From Hormiphora californensis (lineage: Eukaryota; Ctenophora; Tentaculata; Cydippida; Pleurobrachiidae): 64,000 nt of DNA. The position numbers and the translations under genes were made by a program. Location of the stretch: the NCBI GenBank assembly GCA_020137815.1, contig CM035351.1:4237078-4301077 (forward strand), written 5' to 3'. This document shows, one piece after another, positions 12,619-23,424 of this stretch. Numbering within the stretch: position 1 is the first letter of the stretch; each line of letters begins with the position of its first letter. The notes under the pieces are model-generated. The model was not told the origin of the DNA and did no database searches. It worked only from the letters and a program-made list of their open reading frames with translations.

Positions 12619-13690
12619 ATGTTCTGGGCTGCTTTGATACTGGTTTTGTCAGGGATATCATCAAGTCAAGTACTAGGTAAGCAGTAAGACAATTACCTTA
12701 CTCTCGTTAATTAAGCTCGCATATTTCAAGAAACTTTTAAATAAGAAACTTTTTTTCTAGGAAACTACAGGTGTAAGCAATCCAAAAACAAATAGCATTT
12801 CTCCTTTATCAAGAAACTAAACAAGTTAGGGGTGTTCTATTTTGTTGTGGTGTCTCTGAATTGTGTGATTTGCATTTGAAAAGTTTCTTATAAAAAAGTT
12901 TCTTACTAAAGCGTTTCTTAAAAAACGAGAGTAAGGTAGTTCTCGACGATTTGTATATGATCATACACACTTGTTGCTGGGGTTCTAATTTAGCGAATTA
13001 TTATCATTAAATTGTCTGTCAGATGAAAACTGGCTCAAGTTGGAGAAAGGGAAGAAGTTCAAATGGGACCTCGATGTTATCGGCCTGGAAATCTACACTA
13101 AGGGACAATATACACCTTCGCATAACGTGATAATCATAAACACGAATCTAGGTATCATTAGATTCGATTCCATACACGGAGATGAAAACGGGCAATTGAC
13201 CATACACCTGGAGAACTGTGGCAACAAAAGTTCAACTATGATACACCACCCAATTTCACATGATAAAATTTGGCGGTTAAGCAAAACGAGCGAGGAACTA
13301 TCAATCCAGCACGATGATGAGGCACTACGTTACAATTTTGTAACCGATTCCCATGTTAAGCAACTGCCAACCTGTCACTTACTCTGGGTTCGAAACGTGA
13401 CTGAAATTTTATTTGACGAAACAAACAGTCATGGTACTCTTTTTCGAGCAAGAGGTAAGCGCTAGCAAATGGCAAGATTTGAATATAATATGATTGTATC
13501 TCAATTTGAAACAAGGGTCTATCTCGCCAAATTACCTAAACCAATTATTGACCCCTAGTGTGTCAACCGATAGAGGACCGCAGTGGCGTCACCCAATATG
13601 GAAAAATACCGGGAGACACTGTTGTGGTTGCTCCGTGGAGTGAGAAGAAATGCTTGCCGAGTGGATATTGGATCGACAGCAGTATAATAG
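12619..13690 (+). CDS. Secreted protein, N-terminal exons (signal peptide, lectin-like region, sushi-like start)
   Basis: Exon 1 (12619-12676) encodes a signal peptide, MFWAALILVLSGISSSQVL. Exon 2 (13023-13454) encodes about 144 residues that include WDLDVIGLEIYT, KIWRLSKTSEELSIQ and VTEILFDE. This looks like a secreted beta-sandwich or recognition-type domain; I cannot name the family. Exon 3 (13559-13690) begins VCQPIEDRSG and contains CLPSGYW, the spacing of a sushi/CCP module, then stops at a donor. All three junctions are phase 1, as is common for extracellular modules. No continuation is recognisable downstream, where transposons start. The gene either continues beyond a long transposon-filled intron or has been truncated. 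Confidence 0.65.
12695..12937. repeat. Short inverted-repeat element in intron 1 of the secreted-protein gene
   Basis: ACCTTACTCTCGTT at 12695-12708 is exactly inverted as AACGAGAGTAAGGT at about 12924-12937. Several GAAACTTTT / AAGTTTCTT motifs between them are also inverted relative to one another. This is consistent with a small MITE of about 243 bp. Confidence 0.6.
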
Positions 13691-13974
13691 GTAATTAATT
13701 GTCTGCTAATTAATGACATTTCTATGGTGTCAGTGATCACTAAGGTTAGGTAAAATGTGTGTACAGTACAACTTCTAATAGAGGTGTGTTTGTAGTAAAG
13801 ATTGTTATTAGGCCACATTTAATTAACTCAGATATTTAATTAACTCAGATATTTAATTACCTGCAATGAGTTGTCGCGTTCGATATTTAAAGGGTTTTGA
13901 AGAGAGGGGCTAAAGCAGGTTTTTTAACGGGTCTAGCGAGTTCATTTCACCGTCATGAGAGATGATTCATTTCG

Positions 13975-14094
13975 AAAAGATACCGCTCTTGGAGTGGTCT
14001 CTTCTGGATGTCCTCCAGCATCCGTCCGACGGATGGTGGAGGACATTCGGAATAGACCACTCGGCACTCCAAGTCCCAAGAGCGGTATCTTTTG
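13975..14094. repeat. 120-bp imperfect hairpin
   Basis: AAAAGATACCGCTCTTGG on the left is inverted as CCAAGAGCGGTATCTTTT on the right. GAGTGGTCT and GGATGTCCTCCA also pair with their inverted copies, leaving a small CCGTCCGACGGA loop. Overlapping open frames on both strands are by-products of the symmetry. Sequence with the same motifs continues imperfectly to about 14200. Confidence 0.65.
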
Positions 14095-15543
14095 GAAATT
14101 GGACGGGGGACTCTCTTGGAAAGCGCTCTTCTGGTGCGATATTAGATTTGGTCTCTTCCGGCTGGGGTGCACTCTTGGATGTGGTGGGATATGATACAGA
14201 CTCAGGGATAAGGCAGCGCTTAAAAAAACGGCAGGAACCAGCTCGTTTTTACTTTTTTCTCTTTTATTATATTTATTACTACACAACCCACTAGGGACCT
14301 CAGGGGTGAAACGGTGCAGAGCAGCCACTAGACACGGTGAGGTGTGAATCAAGTCATCATATGGTCCCTGTGTGGGTTGTGCAGAAAAATAACTTAATCA
14401 AACGCCTACACACTAAAAAATTGATAAATAATATAAAAATAGTCTCTCATCACTAATGACATTTCAAAGGTTGAAGTCAAAATTGTCCAGTGTTGGTGTT
14501 CTTATGGGTACCCTACAACCTCTCAAGCTCCTCAAAGTTGACCTAAGGATGGAGAATCTCAACTTTTGCTTTATTGTAGCCATTACCTCTGGATATCTTT
14601 CTCCGTGTTTTTCCTCAATCCTTGAGGCAGCTTTCTTCAGGGTTTTCATGAATTCGTCTCCGAGTCCTCCTTTTTTCTCTTTTTGAATTTTGGCTTTGAA
14701 ACGTTTGGCATACGTTGCAGGCCCCTTATAATATAATATAAGGGGCCTGGAGGGAATACCGCGCTAGGGGGGGAATACATAATCAATCATATCTCCGGTT
14801 CCAGATAAGGTACAGAAATCGTTTTGGTAGCGTTGGAAAGAGGAAGATAACAGCTTTCAAACGCAACCGGTTTCAGGTCTCTATCTTATCAGGAACAAGA
14901 GATATGAACGAAACTCCGCAAAATCGAGTGCGGTAAAATAAAAAAATTCGAGATTTTAATTCAAATTTGAAACAAAGTGTCCCTGCAGGGATCTGTGACG
15001 TCACTTTTTGAAAACAACCAATCTTTGAACGGCTATTGCTCAGCCTCCTCAAGTCCAATTAACTTGTCTCAAAAACAGCAAGGTAGATAATTGTCAGATC
15101 TAACAGCTAGTGAAAGAATCAAGCAAAACGGACTTCAGGGGCCAAAGTTATAAGCACCGCCGTTTTTTCGCTCGCAAAGTTATTTTCGACCCAGCCGGGC
15201 TCAGGCCAAACGCGCGCGCGGCATTCCCTTCAGTCCCCTCGTTGCGGGGGTGCGCGCATGAGGGGGCTGCAGCGCATTCCAATTGAAACGTCGAAGGCAA
15301 AAACGCAGTTTTTTACCCGGCCCTACTCGAATCTGCGCGGCGCGATTTCGGCGGTGAAATTACGAAAAACAACGCGTCGAGACATCGCGCGGTCAATTTG
15401 CATCGCATGCCGTTTTATTTTGAAACGCAAGTTTATTTTTCCCTGCCCGGGTGAATGCCCGAAGGGCATTTGGCATGCGCTGCAGACCCCAAGTGCGCGC
15501 GTTTTCCACGGCTTCTTTAAAGTCCATTTTTTTTCAACTGTTC
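14095..15543. other. Intergenic, transposon-derived sequence
   Basis: No gene is supported. At 14718-14749 there is a 32-bp hairpin, CAGGCCCCTTATA facing TATAAGGGGCCTG. From about 14780 to 15300 the text (TCTCTATCTTATCAGGAACAAGAGATATG) resembles the centre of the 16.3-17.9 kb foldback, so it is probably a decayed relative. A degenerate copy of the foldback terminus (CCCGGGTGAATGCCCGAAGG) lies at 15445-15475. Confidence 0.5.
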
Positions 15544-15767
15544 ATAGTGGAAGCTCTTACGGTAATTCCCACGCCCCGTGGGAACGTTTTCGACCGTGGG
15601 AAAGTTTTCAAACCGTGGGAAAAGAGAGATACATACAATAACTATAAAAAATAAATTGTTTTTTATTAGTTATTACATGTATCTCTCTTTTCCCACGGTT
15701 TGAAAACTTTCCCACGGTCGAAAACTTTCCCACGGGGCGTGGGAATTACCGTAAGAGCTTCCACTAT
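15544..15767. repeat. 224-bp near-perfect hairpin element
   Basis: The sequence starts ATAGTGGAAGCTCTTACGG and ends with its reverse complement. Arms are about 95 bp with almost no mismatch and the AT-rich loop is about 30 bp. Each arm contains repeated CCGTGGGAAA blocks. Such arm identity implies recent formation or gene conversion. No coding content. Confidence 0.85.
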
Positions 15768-16202
15768 CACCCAAAAACTGAAATTTGATAAAAATTAGAA
15801 TTTGGGTGGCGCGCGCTACACGTTAACATGTGATGAACGCGCAAAACAATTCCGCGCACGAGTTTGGGGGGTGAACAGTTTAAAAAAAATGGAGTATAGG
15901 GCCTGTAGCATAGGCCAAGAAGGGCATTCACCCGGGATGATGTTTTTAGCACGCACGTGCTAAAAAGATCATTGTTTGTTTGTTTGTTTGTACTTGCTGC
16001 GTCTGGCGAGTGACCTGCCCGAAAGTAGCGGCGGCCGCACCGAGCACGCTTATTAGGCGCCCCAGCACGTCCACCACTCCGCCGTAGCAAGGCCACCCAC
16101 CAATCAGTTTATGCAGAGCATGTTACTTCAGACGCTCCAGGAAGACCGTGGTCAACCACTGGCGACGTCGACAGGGGTATCACACTACTCCCGGCCTACT
16201 CC
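15768..16202. other. Transposon debris
   Basis: A partial copy of the 1.6-kb foldback terminus lies at 15926-15975 (GGGCATTCACCCGGGATG, then the stem TTTTTAGCACGCACGTGC). The rest is GC-rich and non-coding, with a direct repeat CTACTCCCGGC at about 16188-16208. Confidence 0.5.
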
Positions 16203-16210
16203 CGGCCTAC

Positions 16211-16299
16211 CTGTCTGGCGGCGCCAGACCCCAATTTGATTCTCAAAATTTAATCTGAGCGCGCGACAGTGCGCTCAGATGGGTCGCGGCGCCAGACAG
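16211..16299. mobile_element. Mini-MITE of the CTGTCTGG family, 8-bp target duplication
   Basis: The ends are CTGTCTGGCGGCGCCAGAC and its inverted counterpart GCGGCGCCAGACAG. The flanking direct repeat CGGCCTAC occurs at 16203-16210 and 16300-16307. It is related to the copies at 46799-46864 and 63161-63223. At 89 bp it is far too short to encode anything. Confidence 0.8.
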
Positions 16300-16319
16300 C
16301 GGCCTACTCACACTACTCC

Positions 16320-17936
16320 CGGATTTTTTCCCTGCCCGGGTGAATGCCCGAAGGGCATTCACCCGGGATGATGTTTTTAGCACGCACGTGCTAAAAAGAT
16401 CATTCAGGGTTTAGAAATCAGCAGATTGTTTAGTTAACTAAAAGTGTCCGTCCGTCCGTCCGTCACGGACAACGCCTAACAACAAGTCTGCTCCTTCATA
16501 AAACTTTCATCTCACGCTTCGTTGATTCAACAAAGGAAATGATTAACACACATTGTGGCGCGCAATTACTCGCTCATAGCACTTCCCACTATCACCTGAA
16601 ATCACTTTGGGTGCTCTACAGCCATGCTATGAAGTGGTAGAACGTCTTCCAAGCATGAAACTACTGTCACACTAGTGACTCGAGTTGAGATGCGGTTAAA
16701 GTTGAAGCACTTGGTAACCAACTGGGGTCTCCTAAGCAACTGCCTTGGTTGCCATAGCAACTGTCTCGGTTACCATATCAATTATCAACTGCTTTGGTTA
16801 CCATGGCAACTGCTTTGGTTACCATAGCAACTTACCTAGTTAGTAACTAGTAGTTACCTTAGTAACCAAAATTGCATCAGCCAAAAAATGCTCTTTGAGC
16901 ACAAAATTCATCAGGAAATCCAGTTTTGAAGCTTATTCATCAATTTTAAATCCATTTGTGGCAGGGAAACACCGCATTATGAATACATAATGCAATAATT
17001 CTTGTTTTTAGAGTTTAACGTCGGATTTTTTGAAACTGTCACCCCCTGGGTATTTTCAAACTTCGTAAATGACCATAAATCCGGTTCCTGACGAGATAGA
17101 GACTTGAAATTTGGAGGTTACGAAGATCTTGCGAAGTTCTTTCGAACCTCCAAATTTCAAGTCTCTATCTTATCAGGAACCGGAGATATGGCAAATTTTG
17201 TTATTTCAGGGGGGTGACAGTTTCAAAAAATCCGACTTTAAACTCTAAAAACAAGAATTATTGCATTATGTATTCATAATGCGGTGTTTCCCTGCCACAA
17301 ATGGATTTAAAATTGATGAATAAGCTTCAAAACTGGATTTCCTGATGAATTTTGTGCTCAAAGAGCATTTTTTGGCTGATGCAATTTTGGTTACTAAGGT
17401 AACTACTAGTTACTAACTAGGTAAGTTGCTATGGTAACCAAAGCAGTTGCCATGGTAACCAAAGCAGTTGATAATTGATATGGTAACCGAGACAGTTGCT
17501 ATGGCAACCAAGGCAGTTGCTTAGGAGACCCCAGTTGGTTACCAAGTGCTTCAACTTTAACCGCATCTCAACTCGAGTCACTAGTGTGACAGTAGTTTCA
17601 TGCTTGGAAGACGTTCTACCACTTCATAGCATGGCTGTAGAGCACCCAAAGTGATTTCAGGTGATAGTGGGAAGTGCTATGAGCGAGTAATTGCGCGCCA
17701 CAATGTGTGTTAATCATTTCCTTTGTTGAATCAACGAAGCGTGAGATGAAAGTTTTATGAAGGAGCAGACTTGTTGTTAGGCGTTGTCCGTGACGGACGG
17801 ACGGACGGACACTTTTAGTTAACTAAACAATCTGCTGATTTCTAAACCCTGAATGATCTTTTTAGCACGTGCGTGCTAAAAACATCATCCCGGGTGAATG
17901 CCCTTCGGGCATTCACCCGGGCAGGGAAAAAATCCG
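16320..17936. mobile_element. 1.6-kb foldback element (giant palindrome)
   Basis: The left arm (about 16320-17118) is inverted as the right arm (about 17142-17936) with very few differences, around a loop of about 20 nt. Each terminus carries two smaller hairpins: GTGAATGCCC facing GGGCATTCAC, and TTTTTAGCACG facing CGTGCTAAAAA. A run of CGTC tetranucleotides follows. Further in, each arm holds a cluster of RFX X-box motifs. A single-arm copy exists at 54785-55433, and terminal fragments at 15445 and 15926, so this is a genuine family. There are no long open frames. Confidence 0.9.
16748..16831. promoter_or_regulatory. Three RFX X-box motifs, left foldback arm
   Basis: GTTGCCATAGCAAC (16748-16761), GTTACCATGGCAAC (16797-16810) and GTTACCATAGCAAC (16818-16831) each match the RFX consensus GTNRCCNNRGYAAC perfectly. 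The mirror set is at 17425-17438, 17446-17459 and 17495-17508. Whether they bind RFX proteins is untested. Confidence 0.6.
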
Positions 17937-17939
17937 ACT

Positions 17940-18527
17940 TTAAAGGGCCTAAAAACCCAAATTCTATTTATTTATTTTGAACACTACATCGTAACAAGCA
18001 TGCTATTGGAGTCCCAAAAAACATAGGTACACGCCCCACGGACCCAAGGTGATCCCAGGGGGAGCACCTCAAGTTCGGGCCCAGTTGGGGTCCCCCTGTA
18101 AACGCGCTTGTACTCCTTGAAATGCTAACAATATGATCCTCTCTCAAATTTGAAGTTTTGGGTAAATTTATCCTTGTGTTACAGGTGAGTACATAATCTT
18201 TCTTGTCTCTGTATTCTGGTAATTTTTCTCCTAGTTTTGATAGGCTTAAATAATAATTGATGAGAAAGATTATGAAATCTACTAAAACACAAGGATCATT
18301 TCTATCCTAAATTTTATATTTGAGAGAGGATCATATTGTTAGCATTTCAAGGAGTACAAGCGCGTTTACAAGGGGACCCCAAATGGGCCCCAACTTGAGG
18401 GGCTCCCCCTGGGCTCACCTGGAGTCCATGTGGCGTGTGCCTATGCTTTTTGGGACTCCAATAGCATGCTTGTTACGATGGAGTGTTCAAAATAATTAAT
18501 TAAAATTTGGGTTTTTAGGCCCTTTAA
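17940..18527. mobile_element. Second foldback element, about 590 bp
   Basis: Left end TTAAAGGGCCTAAAAACCCA and right end TGGGTTTTTAGGCCCTTTAA are exact inverses. The arms (ATGCTATTGGAGTCCCAAAA; TTGAAATGCTAACAATATGA and their inverses) run about 230 bp each with several mismatches. It abuts the 1.6-kb palindrome directly, so one element may have inserted at the edge of the other. No coding content. Confidence 0.8.
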
Positions 18528-18889
18528 GAAGTTCTTAAAAATTCAAAATCGGTCAAAACTGTCCAAAAATCAAAAATCAAAATGTTAAATTGAGGCCTTA
18601 TGAAGTTTCAAGCTTGTCATGCAGAACGCCAAAAGGAACTGGCTAACAAGTTCTATAATAATCGGAGAATGGAGCTCCAGTTTTTTAAAAGTTCGCTGAC
18701 CTTTGCTCTACCAGTCTCCCCTGTGTGCTTTTTCAACAGGGGCTGTGAGTACCGTGGTATACTCTTAGTTACCCTTGCGGAACTCAGTCTAAAGGGCAAC
18801 TCTTTTATAAACATTATTGTTAACTTAACTACTCATTCCCGCACCGGGCGCGACTATAATCTGGGAGCCTTGCGGCCTGTTTACAGGTG
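18528..18889. other. Non-genic sequence
   Basis: A 104-codon open frame starts at 18600 but shows no family resemblance and is flanked by transposons on both sides. I see no splice signals that would connect it to anything. Confidence 0.4.
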
Positions 18890-19112
18890 CGCACTACCAA
18901 AAGAGTACACTTAGACCGACTTTTTTCAAACGGCTATAGCCACGCAACCACATGGCCAATTTGAGTAAACTAAACGGTAACTGATAGAGAATCAATAGCC
19001 CTAACCGATAACCCCAAACCAAACCCTAACCCGACCCTAACGGATAGCCCTAACGCGTCACGCGCGCTAAAACTACGAATTGTTAGCAATGAAAGGCACC
19101 CAGATTTTAACG
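18890..19112. repeat. Dispersed repeat with telomere-like core, copy 1
   Basis: Contains CTGTTTACAGGTGCGCAC, then a CCCTAACC/CCCTAACG-rich stretch (about 19000-19055), then CACCCAGATTTTAACG. The same elements appear in reverse order and strand at 45808-46012, so the telomere-like text is part of a repeat family and is not by itself a telomere remnant. Confidence 0.6.
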
Positions 19113-19940
19113 TTTTCCTCCCGCACCCCTGCACCATCTTCAAGAATTAGGGCTAACCTAATTGATACGAGAGAGATGTGCCATTCAAAATGATGATTTC
19201 AGTTCTTCGTCCTTCGGTTAACTGCCAACTGGGATGTTGTATGCAACAACAGAGTTGCCGCTTAGACAAAGATTGAGAAAAATCTCTGAATTGTAACGTT
19301 AGAGCGATTTTAGTAAACTTAGTAGAATGTTCGAGGGATGCATGATCGAGGTTGTATTGCTTCCTTGTACTGCTATCATCGAATTGACAGTTTCTGTCAT
19401 CTCTGCTAGGTCATGAAGATGCACACTGCAGAACGATTGGATCAGATCTATAGGAGCTGTCAGCTGAGGAAAGGTAAGAACTAAGATTAAGTTGCAATAG
19501 GCACTATTTCAACTAGTAGTTGGTCTGCTCTAGTTACCTAGCATAATGTACTGTAATGGACACTTTGGACAGACAGACAAACTGCAAATTGGTACAGCAC
19601 AGAGAAACTGGTTCCTTTTGTTTCTCTAATTAACAACAGACAAGTGTATGAACAGTGAGTGACATGTTGAAAATACTGAAACCACTTTTATAGCTCAACA
19701 AGTTTGACGTAGTATAAAAGTTATAATAGTGTTGGGTATGCGCCTATAGTTCCACTTACTACAACATTTATATTTTCTAAGCTCTATAGCACTACATATC
19801 ACCAACATATAACCTAACTATCGTTAATAACAGTGCAGTGTTAGGTATGTAATATTCTCATTTCTCAATGAAATGGAACGACCGAAATATCTTCATCTCT
19901 TTGTTACTTTTTGTATCATTTCCGCCTGCATATCACGCAT

Positions 19941-19975
<35 letters not shown>

Positions 19976-21807
19976 CCAGCTTTTAATTGACGCCGTTATA
20001 TAGGCACTCTTTTTGGGTTTGGGAAATACGCAGGCTGACAGGATTGCTCCAGGCTCCTACACCAAAAAGTAAAAGAGGGGGAAAAGGAAAGAAGGGGATG
20101 GGGAAGGGGAAAAAATGAGAAATATAAAGAAGAGGAAGAGAAGGAAAAAAAATGGGAAAAAACCTCCCCTTTTTTTTCCTCCGCCCTGAAAAAAAAGAGT
20201 TAAACCAAGAACGGGGGGAAAAAATTTTTTTATTTTGTTTCGGAAGAAACCGGGGGAAGAACAACAGAGGGGCAGACAAAGTTGAGAAAAACCGAATTAA
20301 CGGAGCTTTGGGAAATTTAGGAATGTCGAGGAGATGGCGAGGGTACCCCGAGAAAAATTTGACGCGCTTTTTGCAGGCATGGAGGCACACGAACGAATGA
20401 CTGGGGGATGGGGAAAAGGAAAACAAGGGAAAAAGGCCAAAAAAGTAGTTGTTGCCATTCCCTCATGGTCTAAAGGGAAAGGGCCACAGCCGAAAATTGG
20501 TCGAAAGAAAAACTTCCTTTTGGGTTTCCAAAAACCAGAAAGGGGTTTTGACCGGGGGCAGTAAAAAACAAAACCACAGAAAAAGGGAGTGGGAAAAAGA
20601 TTTGTTGGGTTGGACACATCAAACTTTTTTTAAGCCTATCACCCCCAATACCCTAAACCTTTTTCGGCAGGAGAGAAAAAGGAAAAAAAGGGAAAAAAAG
20701 ATCTTTTCCGGTTTTTTTGTAGCCTGATTACGCTTTTCACAAAAAAAACAAAAAAAAAAAAAACACAGACAGGATGCCCGGGCTTAATGGACAAAGCGAG
20801 AGTTAGGAAAACAAATTTGGACGAGATATGATCGAATGCAGACAAGAGTCAAGGAGCCTTCTAAAAAGAGAGGAGAGAACGCGAGAGAGGGAGGGAGAAG
20901 AAAAGAGAAAGAGAGAGGGGAGAGAGAAAAAGAGAGGAATAGGAGAAGAGGGGAGAGAGAAGTGAGAAGGATGAGAGCAGAGAGAGAGATAGAAAGAGAG
21001 GGGAAGAGGGAAGAGAAGAGAAGGGAGAGAGAAAGAAGAGAAAAGGGGAATAGAAAGATATGCAAGTGTGTGTGTGTGCTGTGTGGGAGTGATGGAAGGA
21101 GAAGATTAGCTAAACACGGCGGCATGACTCGTGGCTGGTAAATGATTTGATGAAGGTATAATCAAGCATCCACCATATTTACCCTCCAGGTCGCCACACA
21201 CACACACACAGCACAGTAGAACATAGCTGATCACTGTGTTTAGTACCTACCGCTGGTAACGTAGTTTGGCCGCTCGTGGAAGCCCGGGGGTTGAAGGACT
21301 GAGAGAGGGTATTGGCCATTGGGCAACTATGTCACCTTTGTTTTATCGCCCCTAAATGATTTTTGTGTAGTGTGTACACTTCAATTATTATAGTCCAGCT
21401 CTAGTGGAGTATTCGGCCGTGATTACCAATGATATGTGATTCAATTGTGCTCTTTGTCAGATCATGTTCCCTGTTCCTCTAAATAATTCATAATTCCCGC
21501 TGCAATGAATTCCTAGTTTTTTACCACTGTCTGTACATTATCATCTTCATGCATGAAGATTTTAACATTTTGTTTGGCACGATTACCGGTTGTGGCGGTT
21601 ACCAGACAATTTGTTACTGACACACAAACCACTAACACACAAACAACTTAACATAACAACAACTTCTCAACCGCGTGTGGTAGTACACTGATCTGTGTCG
21701 TATTATCGTTGTGTTTTCTTTGTCCGTACAAGTGTTTGTCCTCCTCCACTTCCTTCTACCCTTCTTCCCCGTAGTGTGTTGATACAGCAGTGTGTCAATT
21801 TAGTATC
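19113..21807. other. Gene-poor region with simple repeats and suspect sequence
   Basis: A possible short exon at about 19410-19471 (after CTGCTAG, before GTAAGAAC) has no partner. A (CA)n tract lies at about 19945-19973. From about 20040 to 20770 the text is dominated by homopolymer runs of A, G, T and C (for example GGGGGAAAAAATTTTTTT), giving overlapping meaningless frames; it looks like uncorrected read error. A GA-rich tract fills 20850-21060. The immediate upstream region of the duplicated TM gene is 21650-21807. Confidence 0.5.
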
Positions 21808-23248
21808 ATGGAAGGCGTCGTCCTGAGATCCTCAGCGGAATGCACCTCAGAGATACAACAGGTATACAGATTGTCAAAACTATGTTTTGTAAAGCTGCTC
21901 TCTCCCTGAATGCATCGTTTTTTCGTTCGTCCCGGGGATCGCGGAGACAGTTCAAACATTTCAAATGATATAGTCCCGTACTGGTACCAATCCTATTTGA
22001 TTGCAGGATCGCAGTGACAGAAGGAGTGTGTTTAGTATGGTGGATTTGGATGACGAGGGACAGTTAGATGCACATCCCAACCTACAGGATAACATTGTTC
22101 CCGGTGTTAGGTTAGTGATCACCTTGAATGTAGAAACATCTTAATAAGACTGAATCGGATTCAGTGTTATTAAGATTTAATCTGAATTCTCACCGAGTGT
22201 GAATTAAAATTGCGATGTGAGGCGTGAGCCACCCAACTGCATTCAAGATGTTAGAATAGTTATCGCCGATATTCCTAGTTGGTCTGATCTTCGATACCCC
22301 GATAATCACTAATTCCCGTGTCTTATTCTCATATTTAATCTTCAAGCCACCACTGCTTGACCGTCTAGAGAAATGGGAAAATGGTTATGCAGAAAACGAG
22401 GTCACGGAGCACCAAGTCTGACAATTATCCTTTTTAGGATCCCCCTTTACTATCGATTTCAATATTTCATGATTGCTTATGTTCCGTGGAACGTGCAATA
22501 ACTTGATGTGTCTTCTTTCAGTCAGGCGAAGAGAGGGAGTATCATCGCTAAGAAACTTGTTGAATATGCGAGCAATATTAAAGGCACCATTCGTTACACC
22601 AGTGTACCAAGGTTCCACTTACCACGACCTTCTGAGTGCGGGAACATCAAAAAAGATCTACAAGGTAACAAAAAACATAGTGGGTGCCATAATTTCAGTG
22701 AAGTCCAAAGTTGTTGAACTTGAAATGAGAAGAATTATAACTTGTTTCATTTTTCAGATTTACATCAAATAAAATCGTATACATCATGGGGACTGATTAT
22801 GTTTTGTACTGTCACTATGGCAATAGGTAAGTTATCATTTTAGTGTAGCAGTATTATACAATTGTACTGTAGTTTTATTTAGTTGTCGAATATATCGATA
22901 CTACATCACTCTCCACAGTGATGCAGAATTATGTCGTGTATATTACAACTTGTACAGCTGCACTTCGTGTCAGTATTTACCAGTTACCAACATATTCATA
23001 TTTATAATTTATCGACATTTTGTCAGATGTCACTGTTAATTAGATAAGTTCCAACACTGGAACCCTAATATATCCCAATTTCTGGGCCAACTGGAACCCT
23101 AATCTAACTCTCTCTCATTCAGGTCTGATAGCAATGACATTGTACGATAAGATAGGATTTGTAATGTACGTGATATGGGGAGTGTGTGTATTCCTTGACA
23201 TATCAGTTATCGTCGCATCACAATTTTACTGCCAGCTTCTCCTCCGAA
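21808..23248 (+). CDS. Two-TM protein of unknown function, tandem copy A (no last exon)
   Basis: Exons 21808-21861, 22007-22110, 22522-22664, 22758-22826 and 23123-23248 join in frame. The protein starts MEGVVLRSSAECTSEIQQ, continues with an acidic segment (MVDLDDEGQLDAHPNLQDN) and a basic segment (QAKRGSIIAKKLVEYASN), and has two hydrophobic segments near the C terminus (WGLIMFCTVTMAIGLIAM and FVMYVIWGVCVFLDISVIVA). Soluble N terminus plus two TM helices suggests a small membrane protein; I do not recognise the family. The last donor (GTAAGTCG at 23249) has no nearby acceptor exon, unlike copy B. Compared with copy B, all seven exonic differences are silent, so copy A appears to be under selection. 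It may splice to the shared last exon at 28766. Confidence 0.75.
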
Positions 23249-23424
23249 GTAAGTCGTATGTAACTACAACATTCTTGCGACTACTAGGGTCAGCACACAC
23301 CAAAATTAAAATTTTGATTTTGACGCCGCACACACCAGCAGCCGTTAAAATTTCTCTCACCCATTCTAAAAGTAACATTTTATTAATTTTAACTTTGGTG
23401 TGTGCTGACCCCTACTGTTATATT

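Noticed and set aside
13955-14352. Overlapping open frames on both strands at 14 kb
   Set aside because: They arise from the inverted-repeat symmetry of a hairpin element.
18600-18914. 104-residue open frame
   Set aside because: No family resemblance, no splice partners, and it lies in transposon-rich sequence overlapping a dispersed repeat.
19000-19055. Telomere remnant
   Set aside because: CCCTAA-like units are irregular and belong to a dispersed repeat also present at 45.8 kb.
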